Source: Setophaga petechia (Eukaryota > Chordata > Aves > Passeriformes > Parulidae). From it: a DNA stretch of 64,000 bases. The DNA is taken from contig JANCRA010000032.1 of the NCBI GenBank assembly GCA_024362935.1, positions 2,976,001 through 3,040,000 of the forward strand. The letters run 5' to 3'. The notes below the pieces were generated by a model. The model saw only the letters and a list, made by a program, of their open reading frames with translations. It had not been told where the DNA came from and did not search any database. This document shows, one piece after another, positions 38,038 through 51,300 of this stretch (position 1 is the first letter of the stretch; each line of letters opens with the position of its first letter). Position numbers and translations under genes: made by a program.

Positions 38038-41000
38038 AGAACGGGTTGAATACAGCTATTGAGATGGAGATACAGGAGTGTTAAGAGTGCTCCCCAGAAA
38101 TCCCTCTTTTTTTTAATTTGTTGCAAAAGGATTGCTTCATAAACTGCTGGGCTCACAGGCATTTTTGGATAAGAAACAAATGAAAACTACTGAAGTATGT
38201 TCTGCTGGGCTTGGAAGACTCTTGGAGGCACTGTGGGCTGACTGTAGATGCATTTTCCTATACCTCACCCACAGCAACCTTTGGCAAATAAAAGCCAATA
38301 AATTGGCTGTTGGCAGATTCAGGCGTTTTGCTTTCCATCTTGCCTGTCCTGTGGATTAAATGTTGTTTTTGTGAGAGAGCTCAGTTGCAGTGATTGTACG
38401 GAGTTACACGAGCTACAGCAGAGACATCCCTGAGATGGCACAGGTGTACACGTACTGAGAATTTGAACCATTTCTTTGGGGACAGTGAAGCAATACATGC
38501 TGCCTGTGCATAAGTAAATTGCACAGCTTCCAGACCATCTTGTTTGTCTTCCTTGGGTGGTAGGTGCTGCCCTGGAGCTGTGCAGTGAACCATTTATGCT
38601 CTAAGTCAGCAGCTCTCATATTAGCAACCACCCAGAGTGCTGGATGTCACCCTGTATTGGACTACACTTAATGAGCTGTAGACACACTTTTTCCAAGCCA
38701 GGGTTGAGGAAAGATGTCATTACTATATACTGCCATTTGGGAACCAAACCAGGAAAAACACTTTTATATCTGTCTTCTTTCACATTTCACTCTTCACATG
38801 TCTTCCATGTTGATTATGTTTTCATTTCCAAAGGTTTTGTTTGTTTTTAGCTTAAATGAAGTTTTTTCTAAAGCCAGTGAAGCCAGGAAGAAATTTTTGT
38901 GAAGGGCACAACCTGATTGCATGGCACAGTTTGGGTGATGGGACTCCACAGAGTGGGTTTTTTTTCTGATTTGAACCTGGGTGCTGTTGTGGACCCAGAG
39001 CAAAACTTCTGGATAATTCTCTTATTGTGAACCACAAGCAGATTTTTCCACCTTCCACACTAAGATGAATTTATAAACACCTTCTTGTGCTGGAAGTTAG
39101 ACCTGTGTCTGTGAGACAGAGCTGCCCTGCAGCCACCCAGCTCCCCTCCCTCCCTGCCCAGGTGTTTCTAGGCTGTGATCCAGCAGCCCTGCTCTAGACA
39201 GGCTCAGCTCATCCTGTGGGTATCTTTCACTCCAAGCCATGTTGTCCCAATGTGTTAAACATCTTTCTCCCATGTCTTGAAACCCTCTCCAGGTTTTAGT
39301 GTTTTCCTTGAAGAATGCAGAGCTGCTCATCAGGGCTGAAAACAGAGGTAATGGGAACCTCCTGCACCCACAGACTTGCTCTGGTTCAATGCCCAGGAGT
39401 GGCCACAGGAAGTTGCTCAAGCAGATGAGGTCAGGCAGTTTATCATAAGTGATTCCTGACATGCCTTCTCTCACTGCATCATTCTGTACTCCACACTGCT
39501 CCTAGGGGCTTTGCTTGAGGATTACTTTCCAGTGTGGATTTCTGAGGGATTTAAAATCACTTGTAAACTGCAGCTTGAGTGTTTCTCTGTAAATTTGCAA
39601 TATAAATGTATGAATGTGATTTTCACCGTCTGGTTCATATTTATTTAAGATTTACAGACTGTAAGACTTAAAAGGGTCTTCCTTTCTTCCCATTTTGGAG
39701 TTGGTTATCATCAGAGCCACATCTTTTAAGAAACTGCAAAACTCCTTCTGGAGTTCATGATTTCTCTGAGGCCTTTCAACACCTCAGTATTAATTTTTCA
39801 CCCTGGAGTTTTATTATTATATTCTTGGCATACATTGTTCTTTCTACACTGCTTTGCCCATTAATCCTTATTAATCTTCAGGGGCAACACAGTCTAGTGA
39901 CTTGAACATGGCACCTGGGAGTGAAACACCCAAGTGCTAATCCTGACTTTGCAGCTGTCTTGCCGTGTGGCTTCAAACAAGCCACATCTCAGTCACAGTC
40001 TCCCTGTCAGTTCTATAGAGATAATAATTCTTGCTTAGCTCTACCTAAATACCTCTCAGGGGCATTGTATTAAGCAGTTAATACTTGTAAAGTGATTTGG
40101 ATCTCCAAATTGCTGTATAATCAGCATGGGTATTAACCATACAGAGAATTTTATAAATCTGTAAATGCTTAGCCTTCTGTCCTGCATCTGCTCAGATTTT
40201 TCCTGCAGTCTGGCCCCAAAAACCATGCAAGATTTCAACACAGATGAGCTAACTTTAATCTTTTCCAGTGGAGATGAGCAGAAGAAAAAATCCTGGTTAT
40301 TTTACATTAATAAAATGGTTAATTTCCAATGCCAGTGTTAGAAAGGTCTCAGTCATTGCAAACAAAGAGCAGTCACCTTGGAAAACCCCTTCTGTCTCAA
40401 CAGAAGTAGTCTCCTTATCCAGGAAAAAGTAACTTGGTTGAAGTGCTGCTTGCACTTAGGCTATTGCAGACAAGAATTGTCAGTGTTGTGCCATGGGCTT
40501 TAAAAGATTTATTGGGAAGTCTGAAAGCTCAGAAATTAAAGTAGATTTTTTTTTTTGAGAAGTCCAAATATGTGAAAATAGGGGAAAGACAAGCTTAAAT
40601 TCCCCAAATAGTGGTAACAGTTCCCAGGAATGTGCTATGTCAATCAACTGTGATGCATTTGCTACTACCCAAGTATTTGCTTGGATTGTGCAAGGAAATA
40701 AAAAAGAAGACAGGAGTAACATCCTCGGCTGATTGAAACCAGTGGTTAAACTCTCACTGACTTCAGAGGAGGCAGTTTTCATACTAGGTGCAGGAGAAAT
40801 TGTAGCAATGGTTCCTAAGTCTCTTTTTCTTAAATGGTAGTTTTGATGGATTGGCTTCTGAATCTTTTTACTTATTTCTCATCATGTTCTAATATAGCTT
40901 CTACTCCCTTTATAATTTCTTTCTCCCCACAATTTATTTTCTTCATTAATTTTTTCCTCTTAATCCCTTTCCCCTTTTTTGTTCATTTTGTTTTCTGACA

Positions 41001-44000
41001 TGCTCTCAGCTGCCTCTCTCTATTTCTGTTGTCTCCTACCCCTGTGCACCACATCTCCTTCACACAGCTCCTCATTCTGGCATCATCCCTGCCCAGGCTC
41101 AATGGCCAAGGGGAGAGAAGTGAGCTTGACCTTCTGCCTTGCAGGGAGCAAGAGGCAGCTCCTAGAGAGGCTGTGGGGCTGTGTTTGTGTGCATGCCTGA
41201 GTGTGTGCACATGTGAGAGACATGGCCTTTAACAGCTGGGATGTTACAAACAGCACTGATTATTTGTGGCTGCTGGTTGTTTAACCCTTCTCTTGCAGGC
41301 ATGTTGGAATGCATTTGCCTGAAAGCAAACAGAGCTCAGTGACCAGGCTTGAGCTGGACCAAGGCTTGGGCACAGTGTCTGGCTGCAGCAAGGGCTCTCT
41401 GGAGCAGGAGGTAAAGTGCACAGCCTGGAAGGCTTATGAGACAGGGACAAGCAAAATCCAGCCTGGAAATGTTGGGTCTAATCCTTCCTTATGCTTCAAG
41501 TTAGCCAACACTGCTGAATTGATTGCAGTAGGATATGTTCCCACGCCAGTCAAAACAGATGTTCATGCAGTAATTCTACTTCACAAGGGGAAAAAGTTCT
41601 AAGAAAATATTTCAAGAAGATGGGGTTAAGAATGTTACGTCAGATACAGAAAGAAGTCTCGGAAAAAAGTGATGTGAGTGGAAAAGGGCTGGCTTCGGAG
41701 ATTTACCAAGCTAAAACTTAGCTTAGTCACAGTATCCACATGAAGAGACAAGGAAGATGTCCTTACACTTTAAATTTAATTTCCTATCTATTTTGGAGTT
41801 TTGCTACTAAGAAGCATGCAGATCAAAGAGCCATGTTCAAATGTCCCCAGATTTTGTGCATGTCCAAGATCCAAGCAGGTCTCTAACTTTTTTCACTGTC
41901 ATTTATAGTGGTGGCATTCAAATTTAGAGCTTGATCCTGCTTGCCAGCCATAGAATCTGATTTTGTAAGATAGGCAGTGATGTGTGCCAAGTTGGCAGGA
42001 CAAGACTGAGCTCTTATTTTGTTTCATCTGACAGTTCCAGTGAGGCAATCTTGGTCTTCTTGTCATGCCTTGTGGAAGTGCAAATTTAGATGTCACGGAG
42101 ATTTTAAAATCAGAGCTGGCAAACCACAAAAAACCTTGGCTCAGCTGGCTTAAATCTTACTCTGGATTCTAGTTAAGTTGGATACCAAAAGAATTGCTTC
42201 TCTAATACACAGGAAATAATGGACTTACCCAAGTTAAGTAAGGCTGTTACAGTGCCTATTCCTCCAGTCTAAAAACACACTCCCATTATAGTGACAGGGT
42301 GCTGAACAGAGCATTTGGATTAAGTAAAAAAAAACACCTGAGGTTCCAGCCATTCCTTTACCCAAAACTTAGTTTTTCCACTTTTGCTTATCTCTGATTT
42401 GTGGGGTTTTGGTTGCAGTCAGACTCATGTGTAGCCAGACTTCATGAAATAAGTTTTCTGTGCTCAGTGGAGTGAAAAACTTCTCATCAGAAAGATATTT
42501 TCCTCCAAGTTTGTCATGGCTTTTTTTTTTTTTTTTTGAGAGAGATTAATTTGCAGAAATGATGCAGGCTCTGTGCTTTTTCTCTAGACCTGAGCATTCT
42601 CATCTCCTTTTTCACTCATTTTCCTTTCTGATCAAGGATCAAATATTGCCTGATGAAAAGGTGAATAAAAGGGAATACAACACTAAAATGACATAATGTG
42701 GTTAAAATATTTGGACATGGTATATGTGACCACAATTAGCACTGTCTAAAAATGGTTCTAACAATGAACAGGGCTATGCAGTGTTGTGTTGCAATTTGCC
42801 CAATAAAACTTTTCTCTCCAGATATTCCTGCCTTGGGGCTCTGCTCAGTTAATCTTTCACTTTCGAAAGTGCTCTCCTAACAGGTCTACAGAAAGACAGC
42901 TTTGCTCCTTTATCAATTTGTTTCACAATTCATTGCAGATGGCTTCAAATTAGCTAAAATATTACATTTCCTATGCAGAAATACTGTTTATAATTACTCT
43001 ACTAAGAATCATTCCTACTGGGAGAAGGTAGATATGTGATTGTTCATTTTAGGATAATTTGCTTCTTTTTGTTGATTGTCACTCCATATCCAGAAGTGAA
43101 AGGGAAAAGTACCACACCAATTGCCATTGAGCACATAGATGGCCTTTTGTCCTGTTGCAGTGTTTTGACAGATTTGGCTTGTCCATACTGCCTGTGCTGC
43201 AGTCCTACCAGAAGGATGCATTTCCAGCAATGTGCCCTGGTAACCCTCAGCACCAGTTTTTATGGCTTGACCATGACCAGGGTGATGCTGAAGCATGGAC
43301 AAGTCCCTCAGGGCCAGCAGCCCACCCTGACTGTCCCTGGGCTGCCATGGGTGGAAGGCAACCCCAAGATGCCCAGGAAGGCGCCAGGCTGGGTGGGCTT
43401 CCAGCACCCTATGGGGCTTCAGTGGCCAGCCAGATCAGGCTGACAAGACTTTTATTTTTACTGTGCCAAAGCTGTGAACTTTCTGAGGCTGCTCTTCCCC
43501 TGAGGTCTCCTGTGAAATGACAAGGCTTTCTGTTGGTCTTGGCGTGCCTGTGGAGGGGCTGGTTTCATTTACACTGCTCACACCCTGCAGGACCAGTCTG
43601 TCCTTATCCTCTCTTGAGGAAGGTGGCCACTTGCAGGCAAATGCTGCCTGATCTCCTCCTTCAGTGCAGGACACATGAGCAAAATGAAGGAAGTTGAGAG
43701 GAGTGATTGCTGCCTCCCTGTGCATCCTGCAAGGGGGGCATCTTAAACCCCTGCGGTTACCTGCTGCCACAGGAGGGGAGTCATACTATTTTTTCTTTGA
43801 AAAGAAAAATCTTGTGTCTTCCCTTTCGAGATCAGCCGGGGCTAAAGTGCAGAGCCATGTCCCTGGGAGTGTGTTCTGATCGCTTCTTCAACTTCTGTTT
43901 ATACAATTTTAGAAAATTCTGGCAGGAATCAAGAGCACATACCAGGGTGTTGGCTTTTATGAATCTCGTGGGATGTGAAAGTCAAGCTGACTCGATGAAC

Positions 44001-44325
44001 TTTGGTTACATATTCCAGACAAGCACAATGACTCTATTTATTCAGACTTGGCAGCCAGAATGCAGATTGACTCTGTGGGTAATAAATTTTCACAGCCACA
44101 AAACTTCAGCGGCAACCAACCTGATCCTGTGCAAAAAAAGTGCATATGAGGAAGCAGACTTGGGTTGCAAAAATATGTTAGATTATTATTCCATGTATGC
44201 GTACCAGTCAGCTAATTTATTTGGCTATTGATTGACACAAATGGCACAAATGATGCCAGGGATCTTTCTCCCTTTAAAGGAATTATTTTCTATTACAAAA
44301 TGTTCATGTTGTAAAAGGACAAGGT

Positions 44326-44344
44326 GGGGGGGGGGGGGGGGGGG
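44326..44344. repeat. Poly-G tract, 19 bases
   Basis: Nineteen consecutive G on plus (poly-C on the AFF3 strand). The length is likely to vary between individuals and reads. Confidence 0.95.
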
Positions 44345-46747
44345 AAGAGAATTGTTCACATTACAATTGACAATCTCCTTTTAATATTTCACCCAAGACT
44401 GATTTAAGTTATCCAGTGACCTCTACGGAGAAGAGCAGGGTATTATAAACGGGACTGTTTCATGTGCTATGCCACACTTCAAAGAGCCAAAAGGCAATAA
44501 CCACTACAATTCAGTAGTCTGAACAATCTTAAGTACAATTTTGACATCTTCATGCTACAAAGCTTCAGATGCTTTCTGGGAGAGATGATGATGAAATTAT
44601 TACTCTATGTGTTATAAATCAGAATGAATTGGCTCTTTAACTTGCAGATTTATGTTAACTACCTTGGTATCTGCTAATTGCATGCTCTTCAGATATTGAT
44701 TGAGGATTAAAAAGTATATTTTCTTCAATCTGTGTGGTGTAAAATATGCCAACAGGAAATTTTCTCTCTGCATATTAGATCCTATGATCACTGCCTGTAA
44801 AATTGAAACGATCAGTTTAAATGGATAAACTATGCTCATTAAAGAGGAAAAATACATTTATGTAATTAAAATTACGAGACTAATATGTGTGGATAATATA
44901 ATTACTGTGGGTGCACATGTAGTCAGCTCAAACCCAGCCTCTTTGGTTTCTCCTGCATCTGTGACTCTCAATACCTTAATTGCTGATGTTGAGGGAAGGG
45001 CTGGGAATGCTTTGCCCACTGCAGTCTCAAAGCTTTTAATCATGCCTCTGTCTTGCATTTGGCCTCCTTCATCCATGGCTCACATTCCTTGGTTTGGTCA
45101 CAGCACTCCAAACACCAGCCCTGGGAGCACAGAAGAACCTGTCCCCCTTTGCACCACTTCAGAAACGTCTCATTTGCTGCTTAGCAATTTCAGACTTCAA
45201 TGCAAAATCTCCTCCAAAGTTTTCAAAGTTTTTTCCCTGAACTTCCCCCTTTAGAAATCAGGAAAATTAAAAACTTCCTAGCTTATGTACAGCTCACCTT
45301 CAGCTCTTTGAGAAACTGGACTTCTTTAATTAGTCTGCTCAAAGGTTAATTTATTACATGAGGAATATCTGGGAATCTCTCATGTACTGTTCCTATCCAT
45401 TAATCTCTGATCTTTTTTTTCTTTCCTGTTTCTGAGCTCAGGAGATATGAGATTAAAGAGCCTCTGAGTTAGGAAGCAAAAGGAAACGAGTTCTGCTGAC
45501 ATTTAAACACAGGTCCATCTGAGCAGTTATTGGAAGAGAGTCTGTGGTACTCTTTTTTGTGTTTATTTCCTGCAAGGTGGAAGGAAAGGCGGTGTTTTGT
45601 TTTTTCAGCAGGTAAATTTATTTAGGATTGTTCATTAAGCAAACCTGCAGGTCTCAGCTAAGATTCCACAAAGCATTTCATACAGCAGGAGCCAGCCTGT
45701 GCCTCTGGGAGATTTTTGTCTGTAGAGCCAAGTTAGGAAAAAAATTGGGACTAGGAAAGAGGACCAAATAAATAAGTAATTTCCAAAGGCTGTTCATGCA
45801 GGGGCCTGTGATGATTAGAAGGGAGTCATGGGATCTCAGCCCTGCTCTTTGCTTTGTGGGTAGTGAGCTCTGTCCTGCTCTGCAGAGCTTGCTGGAGCAC
45901 CGAGGTGACAGACCCAGCCTGTATCAGCTGCATCTTGGAGCCCTGGTGACTGAGCAGAGCCCTGCCACAGCACATGAACACACAGAAGATGTCAATAATT
46001 AGAAGTCATAGTGCTAAACCAGAGGTCCATGTGTGCCTGCCAGATCAGCAGGACTTTTCCACAATCCCTTCTCTGCCTAAACCTACTCATATTCTTTATG
46101 CACAATAAACACTTTCACATGTCCTTTTCTGATTGCTATGAAGCAAACCACAATTTTTTCTCTCTGGCTCTCTCCGCCTGTTTCACTCTGACATCCATCA
46201 CTCAGGATCCTGTCTCCCTGCCTGAAGGACATCTCTCCAGGCCAGCAGCTCCTGCCTCCCCTATCACCCAGCCCCTGGCTGCAATACCATGGCCCCTTGG
46301 TCTGCTTTTGCTACTCTTCAGACATCCCTTCTATCCCTCACTTTATTTTGTCCTATGCTGCCTGTGAGCTGTATTTTAAAATATCTAGACAAGCAGGAAG
46401 AGTAATTAAATGTGAAGTGTTTCAGGATGAAATATGTTAAACAAAAAGAAATTTAATAAATATGTAAATAATAGAATCTATGTGCTGCATCTTAACACCA
46501 AGAAGCTCTGCTCAAAATAGATGAAACAGTGGTTTTGTATAAATATTAAAAAGTTTTGATTTACCTGTTGTGTGGAATATATTGTAAAATAGAGACATCT
46601 AATAACAAGAATTAAAGAAAATCATGTCCATCCTATGAACCTAGAATTATTTGTCTAAGTTTCTGAATTTCAGAAGTCTAGATCCATCCAGCCTACCCAT
46701 CTAGATACTCCAGTTACCCATGACTGAAATAATCATATATGAAGCTC

Positions 46748-47330
46748 ACATGGCTTTGTCCCACCCAGCAACAGTACCATGCATCTTCTTGCTCACTCCC
46801 CCTGCCCCGGTGGGATGGGGAGGAGAGGCAGGGACAAAAAAAAAGTTTGTGAGTTGATATAAGAACAGTTTAACAATTGAAATAAAATTTTAAAATAATA
46901 ATATTGTAAGAATTATAATTGCAATGAAAAGGGAGACAACAAAAAGAGAGAAATAAATTCCAAAGAAGGACAAGTGATGCAAAATATAATTGCTCAGCAT
47001 CCACTGACTGATGCCCAGCCCATTCCCAAGCAGTGATTGGTACCTCCCAGCAAACTCCCCCCAGTTTATGTACTGGATCTGATGTTCTGTGGAAGGAAAT
47101 CCTTTTGGCCAGTTTGGGGCAGCTTTCCTGGCCATGGGCCCCCTCTCAGCTTTTGGTGCACCTGCTCAGTGGCAGAGCAGGAAACACTGAAAAGTCCTTG
47201 ACTTGAGGTAAGCTCAGCAACAACTGAGACATCAGGGACTTACCAATGCTGTTCACACAATGAATCAAACCACAGCACTGTACCAGCTAGTAAGAAGAAG
47301 ATTAATTCTATCCCAGCCAAAACCAGGACA
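46748..47330 (-). mobile_element. Solo LTR of an avian ERVL-like endogenous retrovirus
   Basis: In minus orientation the element starts TGTCCTGGTTTTGGCTGGG and continues 'cttactagctggtacagtg' and 'caaggacttttcagtg'. It then has a degenerate TATA-type segment (acataaactgggggg), a T/A-rich stretch and a C-rich 'catcccaccggggcaggg' block. This is the layout of a very common avian ERVL-like LTR. I see no internal retroviral genes next to it and no clear target-site duplication, so it is an old solo LTR. It is in the same orientation as AFF3 and ends about 0.9 kb 3' of the 52-nt exon. Family naming is from memory of the pattern. Confidence 0.8.
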
Positions 47331-48262
47331 GAAAACCACATTATATCTGTGAGAAGCAACCAGGAGCAGTACTGCCCTCATGTACACTGGTGAAGGCATG
47401 GGTTGTGCATTTTTGGGGTAAAGAAGGAAGGGAAGGGGGTCTTGGCCTCTCACTCCCAACCAAATCATCCATGCCAGGATACTGAGAAGAACAGAGCATA
47501 GCAGTGCCTGGCAACAAGGCACTCAGCTAGTCATGGGAAAGTCAAGCTCCAGCCCTGTTCTACTGAATCCTTAATTATTTAGACAAAACACAACAATATT
47601 TTAAGGAAAAATGGGGAGACATCTCCTACAGCCAACAAAACCCAGCTCCCTGGACAGATGGAAAACACTGGATGGTGTATCTGCTGCCAGTCAGGTAGTT
47701 TAGGGTGTTTGAAACACAGTTGCTGTAATCACTGTGTTACAGACTGAATCAAATGCACAGCCAAGGCTTTTTCTCAGCTTTCTTTAGCTTTCTTAGCAGG
47801 CATGGGCCACGCGGAGTCAGGACCAAAAATGCTCAGAGGAGAGGCCAGGGCTGGGGGGATGCTGGAGGCAGGTAAGAGATAAGCAGCCCAGCAGCTAATC
47901 CCCAGGGCCATCTCATGATTGCAAAGTTGGCCTGAACCCTTAATCCAGAATTCCTGTTTCTCCCCTCCTTGGCCACTCTTTAAAACAAAACAAATTCAAA
48001 TCAGAAGGAAGCTGATACAAAAACCTTCTGGGTCGCATCAAGGTAATAAATCAAGAGCACTGCAGCCTGTTCCCCACCAATCCAGCAGTTAGCACACGCA
48101 GGCTGGCTCTGAGCAGCAACATCTGTTACTCCACTTACAGTACTGCCATGTATTTTGATAACCTTTCTGTATGTTTAGAAAAAGCATTAGCAAAATATTT
48201 GCAGTAGCTCAGTCTCGACATGAAACATGCTTCACATGATGTGTTACTTGTCTGGTTCTTAC

Positions 48263-48314
48263 CTGGTCATTCTCCTCTTCATCACTGCTTAACTTGAGGT
48301 CATCTTCTAGCATT
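48263..48314 (-). CDS. AFF3: AFF3 internal coding exon, 52 nt (MLEDDLKLSSDE motif)
   Basis: On the minus strand the sequence reads an acceptor (gctttccag), then one base A that completes an upstream serine-type codon, then 17 codons: MLEDDLKLSSDEEENDQ. It ends in phase 0 at a strong donor (CAG|gtaagaa). The human AFF3 segment, as I remember it, is SMLEDDLKLSSDEEENEQ, so 16 of the 17 codons match, and this motif is a hallmark of the AF4/FMR2 family. AFF3 is a nuclear transcription-elongation scaffold that works with P-TEFb in super-elongation-like complexes. The exon is too short to stand out as an open frame and was recognised by motif plus splice sites. Its partner exon downstream is the 41-nt microexon at 33.5 kb, which begins in the required phase. 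The exon that precedes it was not found in the window. AFF1, AFF2 and AFF4 carry similar motifs, but the next two exons fit AFF3 best. Confidence 0.95.
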
Positions 48315-51300
48315 CTGGAAAGCAAGCAGAATAAATTATAACTTAACAAAATGCTTTAGATTGGATATTTTCTCAGAGCTACTGTGAATATTTAATAATG
48401 TAAATAGAAAGAAAATATATTTTATCCCAGGAACTTTGTAGCTGTGACACTGTATCTTGTCCAGTTGCTATCAGCTAACTTTTTAATTAATTTCCTACTA
48501 TTGCTGCCTAAAAGAAAATGTTTGTTAGAATAATAATGGATTTTGCAAAGATTCTTGTTATTACAATCACTGACAAACAATTTTATATTCTAAAAAGAAT
48601 ATTCTTGATGCTGACAGGTCAGTACTCTTCCTGAGAGGAAATTTTTGTCCATTTGGCTTTGAGCTTACAAAACAGAAGTAGATGTTTACACTGGCAATAC
48701 TGCAGCACAAAATAAGGTTCAGTGATGTTTCCCAAAGGCCACTTTTACTTTATTGCAAGCTTGTTGTAAAATTGACATGGACTGAAATAATTAAAACTAA
48801 AATATATTTTCTTAGTGCACAAGAGTATCCACAGGATTTCACTGTCATGTAAATATAGAAAATAATGCATCTTTTCTAATGAGGGTTTCATCCTGCCTTC
48901 CTATATCCTTTCCCCAACTTGATTAAACTGGTTCACAAAGAAGACGAATCTGGTTTTATCTCCATATTTAATCTAAGATTAAGTAACCAGGAGTCAAAGG
49001 AGTTGAAGACGTGCAAAGATTTCCCCCAATGCTTGAAAAGTCTTAGAGAATAGGACCTATTTTTAATAAGTGCCTCGGTAATAATAGTAATAATTCAGAA
49101 AGTTGCTAATTTTTCTTGCACTCTGGGAAAAAAGAATCTGTAATTTCATCTCAGCTCCAGAAGAAAGCTTGGTGAGCAATTCAAACACATCCTGTGCCGT
49201 GGGTGGTCCCTGGAGTGTAAGTATTGCAAGAAGACATATGTAGTAATTTCAAACCACCTCCTTGTACTTGTGCCTAGATCTTCCAAGAGCGTGCCTGCAG
49301 AGCATGACTCTTCCATGGGCTCCATGGTGTGCTGTGGCTGAGAAGAGCACAGAGCCCAGCACGCTCTCCTCAGCTCCTCGTGTGTGCACAGCCCCTGCCT
49401 GCTGCTGCTGTCACAGCTGCTTCCCCATCTCCCCACGGCACCTTTCAGGGAATGGAGGTGGGTGAGAACTGGGCTGGGGGTTGGAGCACAAATTCTTGCT
49501 AGTTCATCTCTTAAAGATTCTCCTCTTGCTTGCTTTTCCCCCCACATTTCCTTCTACTTGTGCCAACGTTTCTCCTCTGTAAAATCAGCGTATCAAACTC
49601 AGCAAAATCTCTTGGCAGGGCAGACACTTCGAATATACAGGACACTCATTGAGCTGGAGGGACCTGACAATCTCCCAGCAGGACTTGCCTATGTTTTATC
49701 ACAAAGTATGTCCATTGTCAGGAAAAAGCTCTCTCTGCCATCTCCCAAATAAACAAACCTTTGATGGCCATATCAATGCAAGCATTGACCCAGCTAACAA
49801 GCCCTGTTGAGAAGTGGGCAAACAGGACAGGTATGATGACACAGGATACAGCTCCTAGGAAATAAACCACATCAGAGAGGCAAAACTTCCTGTAAACACC
49901 ACAAGATCCATACTGTCCTGGGATCTTGTCACTTAAAGGGACCCAAACAATCTTATAATTGCTCATTCTTTTAATTGGATCTGCTTAGAACCATGCCTCA
50001 GAAAGCAGTGCATGAAAATAGAAAGCTCAGATCTGGGATTTGGCACCTATGTGATGAAATCTGCACCGATAGTGATTTTACCAGAAAGTGGTATGCTTGT
50101 GTGAAAAGGAGAACTCCCAGGGTGTCACTTCCTGCTCTTCCTGGAGTGCATGAATTTCTGCTAGTGATGTCGTAGTTAAGTACATTTATTTTAGATTTAG
50201 CAGTTTAGTTTTTCTCCTAAATGGAAGCTGAAAAATCAAAAGCGTGTAACGAAACATTCTAGATAGCTGTGTGTATTTATCAGTGTCCTGGATTTTTGTA
50301 TTAACATATAAAAAAGTGTTTTTGTGAGCTTGTCATTAGAAGCAACTAGGATATTTAGAAGCCTTCAGTCTGCGTGGTGGTGTGAGACAAGGACTACAGT
50401 CCTAGCATCCACACAAAAGGAATAACAAACAGCAGCACTGATCCTTCAAACTCTCCTTGCTTGTACATCTTAGACCATCTTTATTTCCCTGTCTGTTTTT
50501 CATTTCAAAAGCTCTGCTTTCCAAGAAAAGCACTGCCTGCCTGGGGGCTCACGGCCCCTTTTGGAACTACCATCAGACTACAAACATGCTCCTAACACTG
50601 GGGATAGGAAAAATAACCAAGTCATCATAAAATGCTTGCTTGCTTGCTTTTTTTTCCCCCTAGAGAGGGATCTGGCTGATACAAGGATGTATCAGGTTGC
50701 CAGTACAGGTCTACCTCGTAATGCAGGAGCAGTGGAGGTATAACTTCTGTGCCTGAAAGTCTTCACTGGCTCCCAGAGAGCTTTCACTCTCAGATGAGGT
50801 CCTCAGCCCTCATCCACAAAGCCACAGCCAGAGCAGGACACTGTCACCTGGCCTGGGCTGAGGAGGGGATGTTTATGTTACAAGGATTCCATTTTTCACT
50901 AAGTGTCTTAAGTAAGGTATATCGGTTTTAAGTATGAAAGTTTTTGAGGGATGTTTCTACTTAACAGCTCAATTCCATCATGAAGACAATGGTGGTTGAA
51001 AGAAAAATTCCACAACTGGACCACTCGAAGGCCCCACTTGACAAGAGTGAGAACAGAAGAGAAGTAAAATACTCTAAGATCACAAGAGGTGTTGCATTAA
51101 TTTGTAATTTATCTCAAAAGTACTTTGACACAAATTCAGCAAAGAATGAGCTTTGGTACACCATGTTAGCAGAGCACTTCAGACCATGTTTAAAACAACC
51201 CTTGTTTGGGATGGGATTTCTTTACATAGTCTGGCAAATTGAGTATAAGGATGGAGAGACAAGCACAGACAAGCTCATGTGCAAACACAGCCTTTATACT

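Larger units (their letters stand above)
33587..48262 (-). other. AFF3: AFF3 intron, 14,676 bp (between 52-nt exon and microexon)
   Basis: This intron is bounded by the donor gtaagaa next to 48263 and the acceptor ttcttccag next to 33586. It contains a TAATAT repeat at 34.26 kb, a 20-T run at 35.72 kb, a 32-bp duplication at 37.98 kb, a 19-G run at 44.33 kb and a solo LTR in gene orientation at 46.75-47.33 kb. The remaining stretches (33.6-34.2, 34.3-37.9, 38.1-44.3, 44.4-46.7 and 47.3-48.2 kb) hold nothing I recognise. Several open frames of 100-174 codons (for example 43707-44231 plus) lack domains. Confidence 0.9.

Noticed and set aside
43707..44231. A 174-codon open frame on plus.
   Set aside because: No family resemblance, it overlaps unrelated frames on the other strand, and no splice or promoter support is visible.
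50749..50860. A plus-strand frame with SLHWLP...ALIHKA, reminiscent of the end of LINE ORF2 proteins.
   Set aside because: The similarity is too short and too weak, and no neighbouring LINE landmarks were found.
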